Notes: a model not told the origin generated them from the letters alone. Counted from the first letter of the stretch, positions 45,420-53,918 are shown. The stretch is 64,000 nucleotides of DNA from Sphingopyxis sp. CCNWLW2 (GCF_037095755.1 NZ_JBAWKJ010000001.1:1863001-1927000), one strand, 5' to 3'. Translations and numbers: made by a program.

Positions 45420-46448
45420 TTAGTAGAGGTTGTCCTTGTAATCCTTGTCGAGCCCCTTCTGCATAAAGCCGGGGATCGACACGACCGCGCTGGCGATCCG
45501 CGCGCCAATGCCCTTGCTCTTGTTCAGCCGCAGATGCTCGGCGAACATCTTGGCGGGGCTGATATCGGCGGGGGCGGCCGCGGCGGGCCACAGTGCGGCG
45601 CGGCGCAGCGCGGCGCTGGGCGCAACGCGGATCGCGAGATCGTCGACGCGCGCGGCGAGCAACGGCCGCTTGTCACCGACGGTGAAGGGCGCACGCGCGG
45701 CTTCGGCGCTCGTCAGCGCCGCCGATCCGGTGAAGGTCGCGACCGAGCAGGCGCCGGGGATCAGCAGCGCCGCGGCGATCCGCGGCTGCGCGATGATGTT
45801 GCGGAAACTGTCGGTGCGGCGGTTGCCGGGACGGTCGGGGAACCAGAGCGCGTCGCCGTCGGTGCGGACCATCAGCCCCGCCGGATCGCCCTTGGGACTA
45901 AGGTCGGCGCCGCCCTTCGGGTCGATCGTCGCGAGCGCCATGAAACGGCTCGCCGCGACGAACGCATCGGCATCGGCCGATGCGCCTTCATCGGGCGCGG
46001 CCTTCCAGAACTCCGAGCGGATCAGCGCCTTGGCGCAATGGACATAACATTCCTCGACCGCGATCCGCGCAACGCCGTCGGCGCTCTCAACGCGGCCGTT
46101 GACGCGCAATGTCTCGCCGATCCCGGGAAGCAGGAACAGCGAACCGAAACCCGCGCCGGGGCGGAGCAGGGCGGGATCGTCGAAAAGATCGAGCGGGATC
46201 GAAAGCATTGCCGCGTCGCCGCGCGCGAACCCGCGCGAGCCGCCGGCGAGCGTGATGCCGATGCCGGCGTCGCCCCCGGTGCCCGCGAACATCAGCGGCG
46301 AGGCGGCGAGCCAGCGCAGCGCGGTGGCGTCGAGATGGTCGATCACTTTCAGGTCGATCGCGGGCGGCGCCTCGCCCACCACGGCTTCGAGTGCAGCGAT
46401 GCTGTCGATAGCGGTCACGGCGTCTCCTTCGCTCAGGGTCCGCATCAT
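45420..46448 (-). CDS. Pyridoxamine 5'-phosphate oxidase-like flavin-fold protein
   Basis: The 342-residue protein has an acidic N-terminal region and a split-barrel domain (FMALATIDPKGGADLSPKGDPAG near 167-189, then GNRRTDSFRNIIAQPRIAAALLIPG) as in PPOX-type flavoproteins, followed by a helical tail rich in Lys. The substrate is unknown. Its start lies 7 bases from a Fur-like box, so iron control is likely. ATG 46448 has another ATG right after it. The frame extends upstream beyond the box without family features. Confidence 0.72.
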   Translation of the reverse strand: MMRTLSEGDAVTAIDSIAALEAVVGEAPPAIDLKVIDHLDATALRWLAASPLMFAGTGGDAGIGITLAGGSRGFARGDAAMLSIPLDLFDDPALLRPGAGFGSLFLLPGIGETLRVNGRVESADGVARIAVEECYVHCAKALIRSEFWKAAPDEGASADADAFVAASRFMALATIDPKGGADLSPKGDPAGLMVRTDGDALWFPDRPGNRRTDSFRNIIAQPRIAAALLIPGACSVATFTGSAALTSAEAARAPFTVGDKRPLLAARVDDLAIRVAPSAALRRAALWPAAAAPADISPAKMFAEHLRLNKSKGIGARIASAVVSIPGFMQKGLDKDYKDNLY

Positions 46449-46454
46449 GGCGTT

Positions 46455-46473
46455 GTTGCGATTTATTCGCAAT
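46455..46473 (-). promoter_or_regulatory. Fur-like box at the start of the PPOX-like gene
   Basis: TTGCGA-TTTAT-TCGCAA is a perfect 6-bp inverted repeat with a 5-bp centre, close to the alphaproteobacterial iron-box pattern. It lies just before the ATG at 46448 (minus strand), where a bound repressor would block transcription or ribosome access. It shares the pattern TTGCGA-N5-TYGCAA with the site at 61254-61272. Confidence 0.55.
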
Positions 46474-46563
46474 AAGTTTCGCCGCCGCGCTTTTGTTCGC
46501 AAGGACTTGAGCTTGTGCCAAGCGCCACTAGGTTGGATGCCTGATTGGGAAAGGGATGGGATA

Positions 46564-47907
46564 TTGACCGAAAGCCGCGAGGGCACACGTCGCAAGAGCA
46601 TCTGGTCGCGCGCAAGCGAGATGGCCGCCGAGGCGCCGCCCGAGCGCAACCGCTACGTCGATTTCCTCCGCGCGCTGTCGATCCTCGCGGTTGTCGTCGG
46701 TCACTGGCTTGTCGCCGCGCCCTATATGAAGGACGGCGCGGTCGAGGGCGGGCATTTGCTCGGCATATTGCCTTGGACGCATTGGCTGACCTGGGGATTC
46801 CAGGTGATGCCGCTCTTCTTCCTCGTCGGCGGTTTCTCGAACGGCATGTCGTGGGCGGCGACGCTGCGCAAGGGCGGCAGCTATGAAAGCTGGTACAGCG
46901 GGCGGCTGCAACGGCTGATCAACCCGGTATTGCCTTTGTTCCTGATCTGGACGCTCGTCGCGATGTTCGGGACGCTCGCGGGGGTCGAGCGCGGCATCGT
47001 CGCGATGGCGGCGCAGCTCGCGCTGATCCCCGTGTGGTTCCTGTCGGTTTACCTGATGGTCGCGGCGGTCGTGCCGCTGACGTGGAAGGCATGGAAGCGC
47101 TGGGGTTTCGCCTCCTTCTGGGCGCTCGTCGCGGGCGCGGTGGCGATCGATATCGCGGCGCTGCGCTTCGATGTGCCTTATGTGAATTTCCTCAACTTCG
47201 CCTTCGTCTGGCTCGCGATCCACCAGCTCGGCTTTGCGTGGAGCGAGGGGCGGCTGGCGCCGGGCAGGGCCTTGCTGTGGGGCGTGGGCGGGCTGGCCGC
47301 GCTCGCGCTGCTTGTGGGCTTCGGACCCTATCCGGTCGCGATGATCGGCGTCCCGGGAAGCGGCCTCAGCAACTCGATGCCGCCGACGCTCGCGCTGCTG
47401 GCGCTCGGCATCGCGCAGGCGGGCTTCGCGCTGGCGCTCGAACCCGCGGGGCGACGGATGCTCGATAACCTCCGCATCTGGACCGGGGTCGTGCTCGTCA
47501 ACGGCATGATCATGACGATCTACCTCTGGCACCTCACCGCCTTCGTGCTCGTGATGATCGCCGCGTGGCTGCTCGGCGGGATCGGGCTCGATGTGGCGCC
47601 GGGTAGCGCATCATGGTGGCTCGCGCGCCCGGTCTGGTTCATCCTTTACATCGCGGCGCTCTTCCCGCTGATCATGCTCTTCGCGCGCTACGAACGCGCG
47701 AGCAAGGACAGCGGCGAGGTGCCGCACTGGCGCCTGATCACCGGGCTGCTCCTCATCTGCGCCGGGCTCGGCGCCACCGCGGCGATCAGCATCGCGAGCC
47801 CGCTCGGCGTGACGGGCGTGCGCCTCTGGCTCGTCGCATTGCCCTTCGTCGGTGCGGCGATTGCGCAGTTCGGACCGGTCCATCGGTTGACGAAGTCGCA
47901 GGCTTGA
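46564..47907 (+). CDS. Acyltransferase 3 family membrane protein
   Basis: This 447-residue protein has about ten hydrophobic helices. It begins with ERNRYVDFLRALSILAVVVGHWLVA, the acyltransferase-3 (OafA-like) start with the catalytic His in GHW near residue 49. Later FFLVGGFSNGMSWA and the strings of helices continue. It probably acylates a cell-surface sugar or lipid. The start is placed at TTG 46564 with AAAGGGATGGGATA ahead; an ATG at 46537 or 46621 is possible. It diverges from the PPOX-like gene. Confidence 0.83.
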   Translation: MTESREGTRRKSIWSRASEMAAEAPPERNRYVDFLRALSILAVVVGHWLVAAPYMKDGAVEGGHLLGILPWTHWLTWGFQVMPLFFLVGGFSNGMSWAATLRKGGSYESWYSGRLQRLINPVLPLFLIWTLVAMFGTLAGVERGIVAMAAQLALIPVWFLSVYLMVAAVVPLTWKAWKRWGFASFWALVAGAVAIDIAALRFDVPYVNFLNFAFVWLAIHQLGFAWSEGRLAPGRALLWGVGGLAALALLVGFGPYPVAMIGVPGSGLSNSMPPTLALLALGIAQAGFALALEPAGRRMLDNLRIWTGVVLVNGMIMTIYLWHLTAFVLVMIAAWLLGGIGLDVAPGSASWWLARPVWFILYIAALFPLIMLFARYERASKDSGEVPHWRLITGLLLICAGLGATAAISIASPLGVTGVRLWLVALPFVGAAIAQFGPVHRLTKSQA

Positions 47908-47955
47908 AGCGCCTCGGCTTTGGGGTGGGGGGCTGACGTTGCCTGCCGGACCATT

Positions 47956-48504
47956 ATGTGTTCTCTGCATCTAATGGACAGCCTACCCACAGACGAAAAA
48001 TCCCTGAGCAATTTCCTTGCTGCATATGAGATCAAATTTGATGAGGTTCCATCGAACCTGCTTCATGACCTTTGCTCGGGAGACCTTTCATATGGGACTA
48101 TCTGGGCTTGGTGCCAGCTTGGAGAGCTATTTGGTCGTTCGCGTCGAGCAACGCCTATCCTCTGTTCGCTTTTGAACAGCGAAGCCCATGAGGGGCACGA
48201 AGAATTAGCGAACACTCTTCAAAATCTACGAGATCCAAGGAGCGTCGACTGCTTATTTTATTGTGTCCAGCGCAGGCTGCCATATCTCGATTACGACGAC
48301 AGTTCAGCCCTCGCCCGCAGATGTATTTGGGCGTTGCACGACATCGGCACGAAAGAGGCTGTCGCCAAGCTTGAAGCCCTAGCCAACGACCCGCGACGAG
48401 AAGTGTCGGAAGAGGTGACGGTTAGATTGCGGTCCGTTCAAGAAAGGCATGGCGCCGCTCGGCCCTATCGGCAGGCGCGAGATGCCGCCTTGGGGACACT
48501 TTAG
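47956..48504 (+). CDS. Hypothetical soluble protein with HEAT-like helices, atypical composition
   Basis: The 182-residue product from ATG 47956 has no signal or membrane helix. It is a chain of amphipathic helices: RRATPILCSLLNSEAHEGH, RDPRSVDCLFYCVQ and a late DIGTKEAVAKLEALANDPR unit that resembles a HEAT repeat. The DNA is visibly AT-richer than its neighbours and uses rarer codons, which suggests recent arrival. No partner is adjacent. An immunity- or scaffold-like role is possible but nothing proves it. Confidence 0.6.
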   Translation: MCSLHLMDSLPTDEKSLSNFLAAYEIKFDEVPSNLLHDLCSGDLSYGTIWAWCQLGELFGRSRRATPILCSLLNSEAHEGHEELANTLQNLRDPRSVDCLFYCVQRRLPYLDYDDSSALARRCIWALHDIGTKEAVAKLEALANDPRREVSEEVTVRLRSVQERHGAARPYRQARDAALGTL

Positions 48505-48560
48505 CGAGTGTCAGAAATCGGTCGAAAGCCGACCCCCGGGCGCGCGATGGCCCATGTCCC

Positions 48561-48593
48561 AAAAGAAAACCGGCGCGGATCGCTCCGCGCCGG
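48561..48593 (-). terminator. Rho-independent terminator of ctrA
   Basis: A perfect 10-bp stem, CCGGCGCGGA at 48570-48579 pairing with 48584-48593 around TCGC, is followed on the minus strand by a TTTTCTTTT run (48561-48569). It lies 33 bp after the ctrA stop and is the clearest intrinsic terminator in the window. Confidence 0.88.
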
Positions 48594-48626
48594 GTTCCCT
48601 CGGTAAATCTTGCGAGCTGCTACGCG

Positions 48627-49334
48627 TCAGGCGACGCGGCGCACCTCATTGCCCTCGTCGTCGATGTCGCGAAGGACATAACCGCGGCCCCAGACCGTCT
48701 CGATATAATTTTCGCCGTGGCAGGCGAGCGCGAGTTTCTTGCGCAGCTTGCAGATGAAGACGTCGATGATCTTCAGTTCGGGCTCGTCCATGCCGCCATA
48801 GAGGTGGTTCAGGAACATTTCCTTGGTGAGCGTCGTGCCCTTGCGGAGCGAGAGCAGCTCGAGCATCTGATATTCCTTGCCGGTCAGATGCACGCGCGTG
48901 GTGTCGACCTCGACCGTCTTGGTGTCGAGATTGACCGCCAGCTTGCCCGTCTTGATGACGCTCTGGCTGTGACCCTTCGACCGGCGGACGACCGCATGGA
49001 TGCGCGCGACCAGCTCGTCGCGGTGGAACGGCTTGGTGACATAATCGTCGGCGCCAAAGCCGAACGAGCGCACCTTCGAATCCATTTCCGAAATGCCCGA
49101 CAGGATCAGCACCGGCGTCTGCACCTTGGCGGTGCGAAGCTTTTTCAGCACGTCGTAACCGTGCATGTCGGGCAGGTTCAGGTCGAGCAGGATGATGTCG
49201 TAATCATAGAGCTTACCCAGGTCCAAGCCTTCCTCACCGAGATCGGTGGTATAGACATTAAAGCCCTCGGTCGTGAGCATCGTATCGATCGCTTTCGCGG
49301 TCGTCGGCTCGTCCTCGATCAGCAGTACGCGCAT
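48627..49334 (-). CDS. ctrA: Cell-cycle response regulator CtrA
   Basis: The 235-residue OmpR-family regulator starts [20 protein letters not shown], with the phosphorylation Asp51 in [13 protein letters not shown]. The DNA-binding winged helix carries [17 protein letters not shown] and ends in [12 protein letters not shown], with the CtrA-type sequence [23 protein letters not shown] split by a helix. CtrA governs cell division and related functions in alphaproteobacteria by phosphorelay. An AAGGGG ribosome site precedes ATG 49334. A CtrA box in its own promoter suggests autoregulation. Confidence 0.96.
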   Translation of the reverse strand: MRVLLIEDEPTTAKAIDTMLTTEGFNVYTTDLGEEGLDLGKLYDYDIILLDLNLPDMHGYDVLKKLRTAKVQTPVLILSGISEMDSKVRSFGFGADDYVTKPFHRDELVARIHAVVRRSKGHSQSVIKTGKLAVNLDTKTVEVDTTRVHLTGKEYQMLELLSLRKGTTLTKEMFLNHLYGGMDEPELKIIDVFICKLRKKLALACHGENYIETVWGRGYVLRDIDDEGNEVRRVA

Positions 49335-49428
49335 TGGGCACCCCTTTTTCCCACGATAATCCCGCGAACCGATCGCATGACCATCAAGGATGTCACCGAC
49401 CAACCCCCGTTGCAGGACTGCCGGAACA

Positions 49429-49472
49429 TTAACCACGAAACTAATGAAGGGAAAAGGTTAATTTTGATTTAA
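49429..49472. promoter_or_regulatory. CtrA-binding sites in the ctrA promoter
   Basis: TTAA-N7-TTAA at 49458-49472 is the classical full CtrA box. A second half-site TTAACCA lies at 49429-49435. Both are 95-140 bp upstream of the ctrA start codon. Autoregulation by CtrA is known in Caulobacter; here it is inferred from the sites. Confidence 0.7.
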
Positions 49473-49487
49473 CCCGCAGAAGTCCAC

Positions 49488-49492
49488 GAGTC
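49488..49492. promoter_or_regulatory. GANTC (CcrM) methylation site upstream of ctrA
   Basis: GAGTC at 49488-49492 fits the CcrM recognition sequence and lies about 155 bp from the ctrA start, 16 bp beyond the CtrA box. In related bacteria methylation here times ctrA transcription. A lone 5-base match can occur by chance. Confidence 0.4.
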
Positions 49493-49514
49493 GCGGCCAT
49501 TTTGCAACAGTCGC

Positions 49515-50462
49515 TCAGCCCGTTTTTCCTTCATGGTGAAGCGCGATATATTGATCGTGCGCGCCAGTGCACGACATCTTCAGCGTGTCGACCAGATGGT
49601 CGGACAGCGCGCGCACGCGTGCCGGGCGCAGCCGCGACGGCGGCGACAAGAGGTGCAGGTGCGACTGCGGCAACGACCAGTCGGTCAGGATCGGAACCAC
49701 CGCGCCCGACGCCAGCGCCTCGGCTGCGATGAAATCGGGCAGCGAGGCGATCCCGACCCCCGCGACGACCAGCGGCACCGCGACATCGCCATTGTTCGCG
49801 AACAGCGGGCCGGTCGGCAGCACGGTCGCCTCCTCGCCCTTGCGGTGGAAATGCAGCGGCATCGCGCGCTGCCGGTGGCCGTAACCGATCAGCCGGTGGC
49901 CCGCGAGGTCGAGCGGATGTTTCGGGGTGCCATGCTTCGCCAGATAGGCGGGGCTGGCGATCACCGATGCCGCGACGGGCGCGATCGTCCGCGCGAGCAG
50001 GCTCGAATCCGCGAGCGGCGAAATGCGCAGCGTCAGGTCGATGCCTTCGGCGACGGGATCGTTGCGCGCGTCGCTCAGCAGCACCTCGACTTCGACCGCG
50101 GGGTGCCGCTCGAGAAAGACCGCGAGCGGCGGGCCGAGCACCTTGATCCCGAAGCTCATCGGCGCCGCCAGCCTGATCGGCCCCGCCAGGTCGACGCGGT
50201 CGCCGCGCGCCGCTTCGGTGGCCGCGGTTGCCGCCGCGACCATCGCGCGCGCCTCGTCGAGCAGGCCCGCGCCCGCGGTCGACACCGCGACGACGCGCGA
50301 GCTGCGGTGGAGCAGGGTGATGCCCAGCGACGCCTCGAGCCGCGTCACCGCCTTCGACACGCTCGCCTTCGACAGCCCCAGCGATGCCGCCGCGGCGGTA
50401 AAGCTGCCGCCATCGGCGACGGCGACGAAACAGGCCCAGCCTTCATAGTCGGGAAGTGCCAC
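49515..50462 (-). CDS. LysR-family transcriptional regulator
   Basis: The 315-residue regulator has a helix-turn-helix (FTAAAASLGLSKASVSKAVTRLE, residues 20-42) and an effector domain starting PIRLAAPMSFGIKVLG. It sits divergent from the pirin-azoR-dioxygenase genes, probably its targets. The start GTG at 50462 is preferred because CAGGAG lies 8 bases ahead; the upstream frame to 50522 looks like non-coding sequence. The effector could be a quinone or aromatic compound, by context. Confidence 0.87.
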   Translation of the reverse strand: MALPDYEGWACFVAVADGGSFTAAAASLGLSKASVSKAVTRLEASLGITLLHRSSRVVAVSTAGAGLLDEARAMVAAATAATEAARGDRVDLAGPIRLAAPMSFGIKVLGPPLAVFLERHPAVEVEVLLSDARNDPVAEGIDLTLRISPLADSSLLARTIAPVAASVIASPAYLAKHGTPKHPLDLAGHRLIGYGHRQRAMPLHFHRKGEEATVLPTGPLFANNGDVAVPLVVAGVGIASLPDFIAAEALASGAVVPILTDWSLPQSHLHLLSPPSRLRPARVRALSDHLVDTLKMSCTGAHDQYIALHHEGKTG

Positions 50463-50602
50463 GCAATAGCTCCTGAATGGAAACGATGGTTTTCCATCTA
50501 TGCTATTTTCGAAACGATACATATCCCTATTTTGTCCTCAACAGCAGCGCACCGGCATCGCCGATGTGCGCAACGATTGAGAAGATACGAAAGGACAAGG
50601 CC

Positions 50603-51298
50603 ATGATCGACATTCGCAAATTCGACAGCTTGGGCCACGCCAACCACGGCTGGCTCGACGCCCGTCACCATTTCTCGTTCGCCAACTATCACGATCCGAA
50701 GCGGATGGGCTGGGGCGCGCTGCGCGTCTGGAACGACGATGCCATCGCGGCGCAGTCGGGTTTCCCTCCGCATCCGCACCGCGACATGGAAATCATCACC
50801 TATGTCCGCACCGGCGCGATCACCCATCGTGACTCGATGGGCAACAGCGGCCGCACTGCGGCGGGCGATGTCCAGGTGATGAGCGCCGGCACCGGCGTGA
50901 CGCACAGCGAGTTCAACCTCGAGGATGAGGAAACGACGCTGTTCCAGATCTGGATCATGCCCGACCGCGACGGCGGCAATCCCGGCTGGGGCGCGCGCCA
51001 GTTTCCGAAGGCCGACCGGTCGGGCCAGTTTGTGACGCTGGCGAGCGGGATCGAGGGCGACGAAGCCCTGCCGATCCGCGCCAACGCCCGCGTTGCCGCG
51101 GCGACGGTGAACGCCGGAGAGAGCGTCTCCTATGACCTCGAAGCCGGACGCCACGCCTATCTGGTCGTCGCCAAGGGCCGCATCCGCGTCAACGGCGCGG
51201 ACGCCGATCCCCGCGACGGCATTGCGCTCCGCGATGTCGGAACGATCGAGGTCGAAGCGCTCGACGACGCCGAACTGGTGCTCGTGGACAGCCTCTAA
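50603..51298 (+). CDS. Pirin family protein
   Basis: The 231-residue protein is a cupin-type pirin with the metal ligands in FPPHPHRDMEIITYV (near 55-69), HRDSMGNSG and GTGVTHSEFN (near 97-106). It is a bicupin, and bacterial pirins of this kind can act as quercetin dioxygenases. The gene heads an operon with azoR and an extradiol dioxygenase, divergent from a LysR gene. The ATG at 50603 has AAAGGACAAGGCC in front of it. Confidence 0.9.
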   Translation: MIDIRKFDSLGHANHGWLDARHHFSFANYHDPKRMGWGALRVWNDDAIAAQSGFPPHPHRDMEIITYVRTGAITHRDSMGNSGRTAAGDVQVMSAGTGVTHSEFNLEDEETTLFQIWIMPDRDGGNPGWGARQFPKADRSGQFVTLASGIEGDEALPIRANARVAAATVNAGESVSYDLEAGRHAYLVVAKGRIRVNGADADPRDGIALRDVGTIEVEALDDAELVLVDSL

Positions 51299-51307
51299 CC
51301 AGCCCCC

Positions 51308-51375
51308 GGGCCGCCGACGTCCCCCTCCCTGACGGCGGCCCACCTGGTGCCGCGAGTTCCCCGGCTCGCGGCACC
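51308..51375 (+). other. Two strong hairpins between pirin and azoR
   Basis: GGGCCGCC pairs with GGCGGCCC (51308-51315 with 51334-51341). GGTGCCGCGAG pairs with CTCGCGGCACC (51346-51356 with 51365-51375, an 11-bp stem). The 110-bp gap has no U tract, so these are more likely attenuation or mRNA-stability structures that set the pirin to azoR ratio. No other feature is seen in the gap. Confidence 0.55.
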
Positions 51376-51408
51376 CCCTCTCCCCGAAGTGAAACAGGAG
51401 TATTTGAG

Positions 51409-52005
51409 ATGACCCATATTCTTCGCATCGATGCCAGCGCCCGCAACGAAGGTTCGACCACGCGCCCGCTCGCCGACCAGCTGGTGAACCGCCTCGTCGA
51501 ACAGGGTTACGGTGCCACCGTAACCCGCCGCGACCTCAACACCGCACCGCCGGCGCTGCTCACCGAAAGCTGGATCGGGGCCAATTTCACCGACGAAGCG
51601 GCGCGCAGCGACGAACAAAAGGCCGTGCTTGCGGGCTCGGACGAACTGATCGCCGAACTCGAAGCCGCCGACACGATCGTCATCACGGCGCCAATCTATA
51701 ATTTCGCGATCCCCGCGTCGCTGAAAGCCTGGGTCGACCTGATCGCCCGCGCGCGCCGGACCTTCCGCTATACCGAGGCCGGTCCCGAAGGGCTGCTGAC
51801 GGGCAAGCGCGCGTTCATCGTCTTTGCCTCGGGCGGCGTGCCGCTGGGCAGCGAAGTCGATTTCGCGAGCGGTTACCTCAAGCATATCCTCGGCTTTGTC
51901 GGTATCACCGACGTCACGATCATCGCCGCCGACGGCCATATGATGGACGGCGACGCGGTCGCTCGCGCCACCTCGGCGATCGGCGAACTGAAGCAGGCGG
52001 CCTGA
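51409..52005 (+). CDS. azoR: FMN-dependent NADH-azoreductase
   Basis: The 198-residue flavodoxin-fold protein has the AzoR signature: ILRIDASARNEGSTTRPLADQL (4-25) with the FMN phosphate loop, then APIYNFAIPASLKAWVDLIAR (near 99-119) and ASGGVPLG near 144. It reduces azo dyes and quinones with NADH through FMN. The start follows a CAGGAG site. It is placed between the pirin and dioxygenase genes, a set fitting quinone and catechol detoxification. Confidence 0.92.
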   Translation: MTHILRIDASARNEGSTTRPLADQLVNRLVEQGYGATVTRRDLNTAPPALLTESWIGANFTDEAARSDEQKAVLAGSDELIAELEAADTIVITAPIYNFAIPASLKAWVDLIARARRTFRYTEAGPEGLLTGKRAFIVFASGGVPLGSEVDFASGYLKHILGFVGITDVTIIAADGHMMDGDAVARATSAIGELKQAA

Positions 52006-52009
52006 ACCG

Positions 52010-52810
52010 ATGCGCCGTCTCCCGAGCCTCTTTCTTTCGCACGGCTCGCCGATGATGGCGCTCGAGCCCAGCCCGGCGCGGACCTTCCTCGCCGGGCTGG
52101 GCGACCAGCTGCCGCGCCCGCGCGCGATCCTTGTCGTGTCGGCACATCATGACGCGGCGTATCAGGGCGGCCGCGCGACCGTCACCGCATCGCCCGCGCC
52201 GCCGACGATCCACGACTTCGGCGGCTTTCCCGACGAACTGTTTGCGATGCGCTATCCGGCGCCGGGCGAACCGGGGCTCGCGGCGCATGTGGTCGAGTTG
52301 CTCGCCTGCCAAGGTCTCGACGTCACCGCCGATCCCGAACGCGGGCTCGATCATGGCGCGTGGGTGCCGCTGACGCTGATCTATCCCGACGCCGATATTC
52401 CGGTGGTCCAGCTCTCGATCGCCTCGAATGCCTCGCCCGAATGGCATTATGCGCTCGGGCAGGTGCTGACGCCCTTGCGCGACGACGGCGTGCGGATCAT
52501 CGGATCGGGCAGCATCACGCACAATCTGCGCGCGCTGTTTTCGGCGCGCCTGCCGATCGATGCACCCGCGCCAGCATGGGTCACCGACTTCACCAACTGG
52601 ATCGCCGAACGCATGACGGCCGGCGCGGTCGATGACGTGCTGCACAGCGTCGAGCGCGCGCCGCACGGCACCGACAATCACCCGACCCCCGACCATATAT
52701 TGCCGCTGTACGTGGCGATGGGCGCGGGCGGGACATCGTTCAAGGCCGAGCGGCTGCATCACAGCGTGACCTATGGTCTGCTCGCGATGGACGTTTACGC
52801 TTTCGACTAG
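52010..52810 (+). CDS. Class III extradiol ring-cleavage dioxygenase (DODA/LigB-like)
   Basis: This 266-residue protein has the motifs LFLSHGSPMMALEP at residues 7-20, VVSAHHDAAY near 42, DHGAWVPL near 118 and GSGSITHNL near 164. The histidines fit the iron- or zinc-binding set of DODA/YgiD enzymes. It would open catechol rings such as 4,5-DOPA. It starts 4 bp after azoR and closes the module. The true substrate is not known. Confidence 0.87.
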   Translation: MRRLPSLFLSHGSPMMALEPSPARTFLAGLGDQLPRPRAILVVSAHHDAAYQGGRATVTASPAPPTIHDFGGFPDELFAMRYPAPGEPGLAAHVVELLACQGLDVTADPERGLDHGAWVPLTLIYPDADIPVVQLSIASNASPEWHYALGQVLTPLRDDGVRIIGSGSITHNLRALFSARLPIDAPAPAWVTDFTNWIAERMTAGAVDDVLHSVERAPHGTDNHPTPDHILPLYVAMGAGGTSFKAERLHHSVTYGLLAMDVYAFD

Positions 52811-52834
52811 ACAGTAGCCCGCCTATAGCGCGCC

Positions 52835-53518
52835 ATGCTCCTTTCAGATCGTGTTCTCTTCCTCGATGGCGAGGCCCTCGTCATCGACAAGCCTGCGGGC
52901 CTCCCCGTCGACGCGCCGCGCGACGGAAGCCTTAGCCTCGAGAATCATCTCGACCTCTTGAAGTTCGGCTTCAAACGCTGGCCGCTCCCCGTCCACCGGC
53001 TCGATCGCGACACCTCGGGCTGCCTGCTCCTCGCGCGCAATCCCAAGGCGCACGGCCGCTTCACCCGCGCGTTCGAAAGCCGCGAGGTCGAAAAGCAATA
53101 TCTCGCGATTGTCGACGGCGTGCCCGACGGCGACGGCGGCACGATCGACATTGCACTCGCCAAGGTTTCAACCGCCGAAGAAGGCTGGCGCATGGTCGGC
53201 GATCCAAAGGGCAAGCCCTCGGTCTCGCATTGGGAAAAGCTCGCGGTTGTGGGTGAGCGCAGCCTGCTGCGCTTCCGCCCCGAAACCGGCCGTACGCACC
53301 AGCTGCGCGTCCACGCGCTCGAAGGGCTCGGTTTTCCGCTCGTCGGCGATCCCGTCTACGGCCGCGGCGGTACGAAAACGCGCACGTTGCTCCACGCCGA
53401 AAGGCTGGTCGTAAAACGTGACGTCAAGCCGTCCATAATTGCCGAGGCGCCGTTCCCTGACAGCTTCATCGCATTGGGTTTTGCGGCGCCGGAAGGAGCG
53501 GAGCCAACGCGTGGCTGA
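52835..53518 (+). CDS. RluA-family RNA pseudouridine synthase
   Basis: The 227-residue protein has the catalytic signature HRLDRDTSG (near 54-62), with the aspartate that attacks uridine, and a distal GRTHQLRVH near 152-160. It is a compact RluA-type enzyme without an S4 domain, making pseudouridine in rRNA or tRNA. It overlaps arfB by 8 bp. The target position is unknown. Confidence 0.9.
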   Translation: MLLSDRVLFLDGEALVIDKPAGLPVDAPRDGSLSLENHLDLLKFGFKRWPLPVHRLDRDTSGCLLLARNPKAHGRFTRAFESREVEKQYLAIVDGVPDGDGGTIDIALAKVSTAEEGWRMVGDPKGKPSVSHWEKLAVVGERSLLRFRPETGRTHQLRVHALEGLGFPLVGDPVYGRGGTKTRTLLHAERLVVKRDVKPSIIAEAPFPDSFIALGFAAPEGAEPTRG

Positions 53519-53912
53519 GATACCCGAAAGCGCGATATCGGAAAAATTTCTCGCCGGCACGGGGCCGGGCGGTCAGAATGTCAACAAGGTCGCGACCGCG
53601 TGCCAGCTGCGCGTCAATGTCTACGCGCTTGGCCTTGCCCCCGATGCCTATAAGCGCCTGAAAACCCTCGCGGGCAGCCGGATGACGACCGAGGGCGAAC
53701 TGATCATCCTCGCGCGCCGCTATCGCACGCAGGAAGCGAACCGCGCCGACGCGCGGCAGCGCCTGTCCGAACTGATCGATGCCGCGCTCGTCCGCCCCGA
53801 ACGCCGCATCAAGACCAAGCCGAGCAAGGCTGCCAAGGCGAAGCGCGTCGACAGCAAGAAAGCGCGCAGCACGGTCAAGGCCGGGCGCGGACGGGTGCGC
53901 GGAACCGACTAG
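53511..53912 (+). CDS. arfB: Ribosome-rescue peptidyl-tRNA hydrolase ArfB
   Basis: The 133-residue protein has the GGQ motif (residues 20-22) in AGTGPGGQNVNK and a basic C-terminal tail (KTKPSKAAKAKRVDSKKARS) that enters the empty mRNA channel in known ArfB/YaeJ proteins. It frees stalled ribosomes. GTG 53511 is the only family-consistent start and overlaps the pseudouridine synthase stop by 8 bp, so it is read by coupling. Confidence 0.9.
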   Translation: MAEIPESAISEKFLAGTGPGGQNVNKVATACQLRVNVYALGLAPDAYKRLKTLAGSRMTTEGELIILARRYRTQEANRADARQRLSELIDAALVRPERRIKTKPSKAAKAKRVDSKKARSTVKAGRGRVRGTD

Positions 53913-53918
53913 GCCTCG

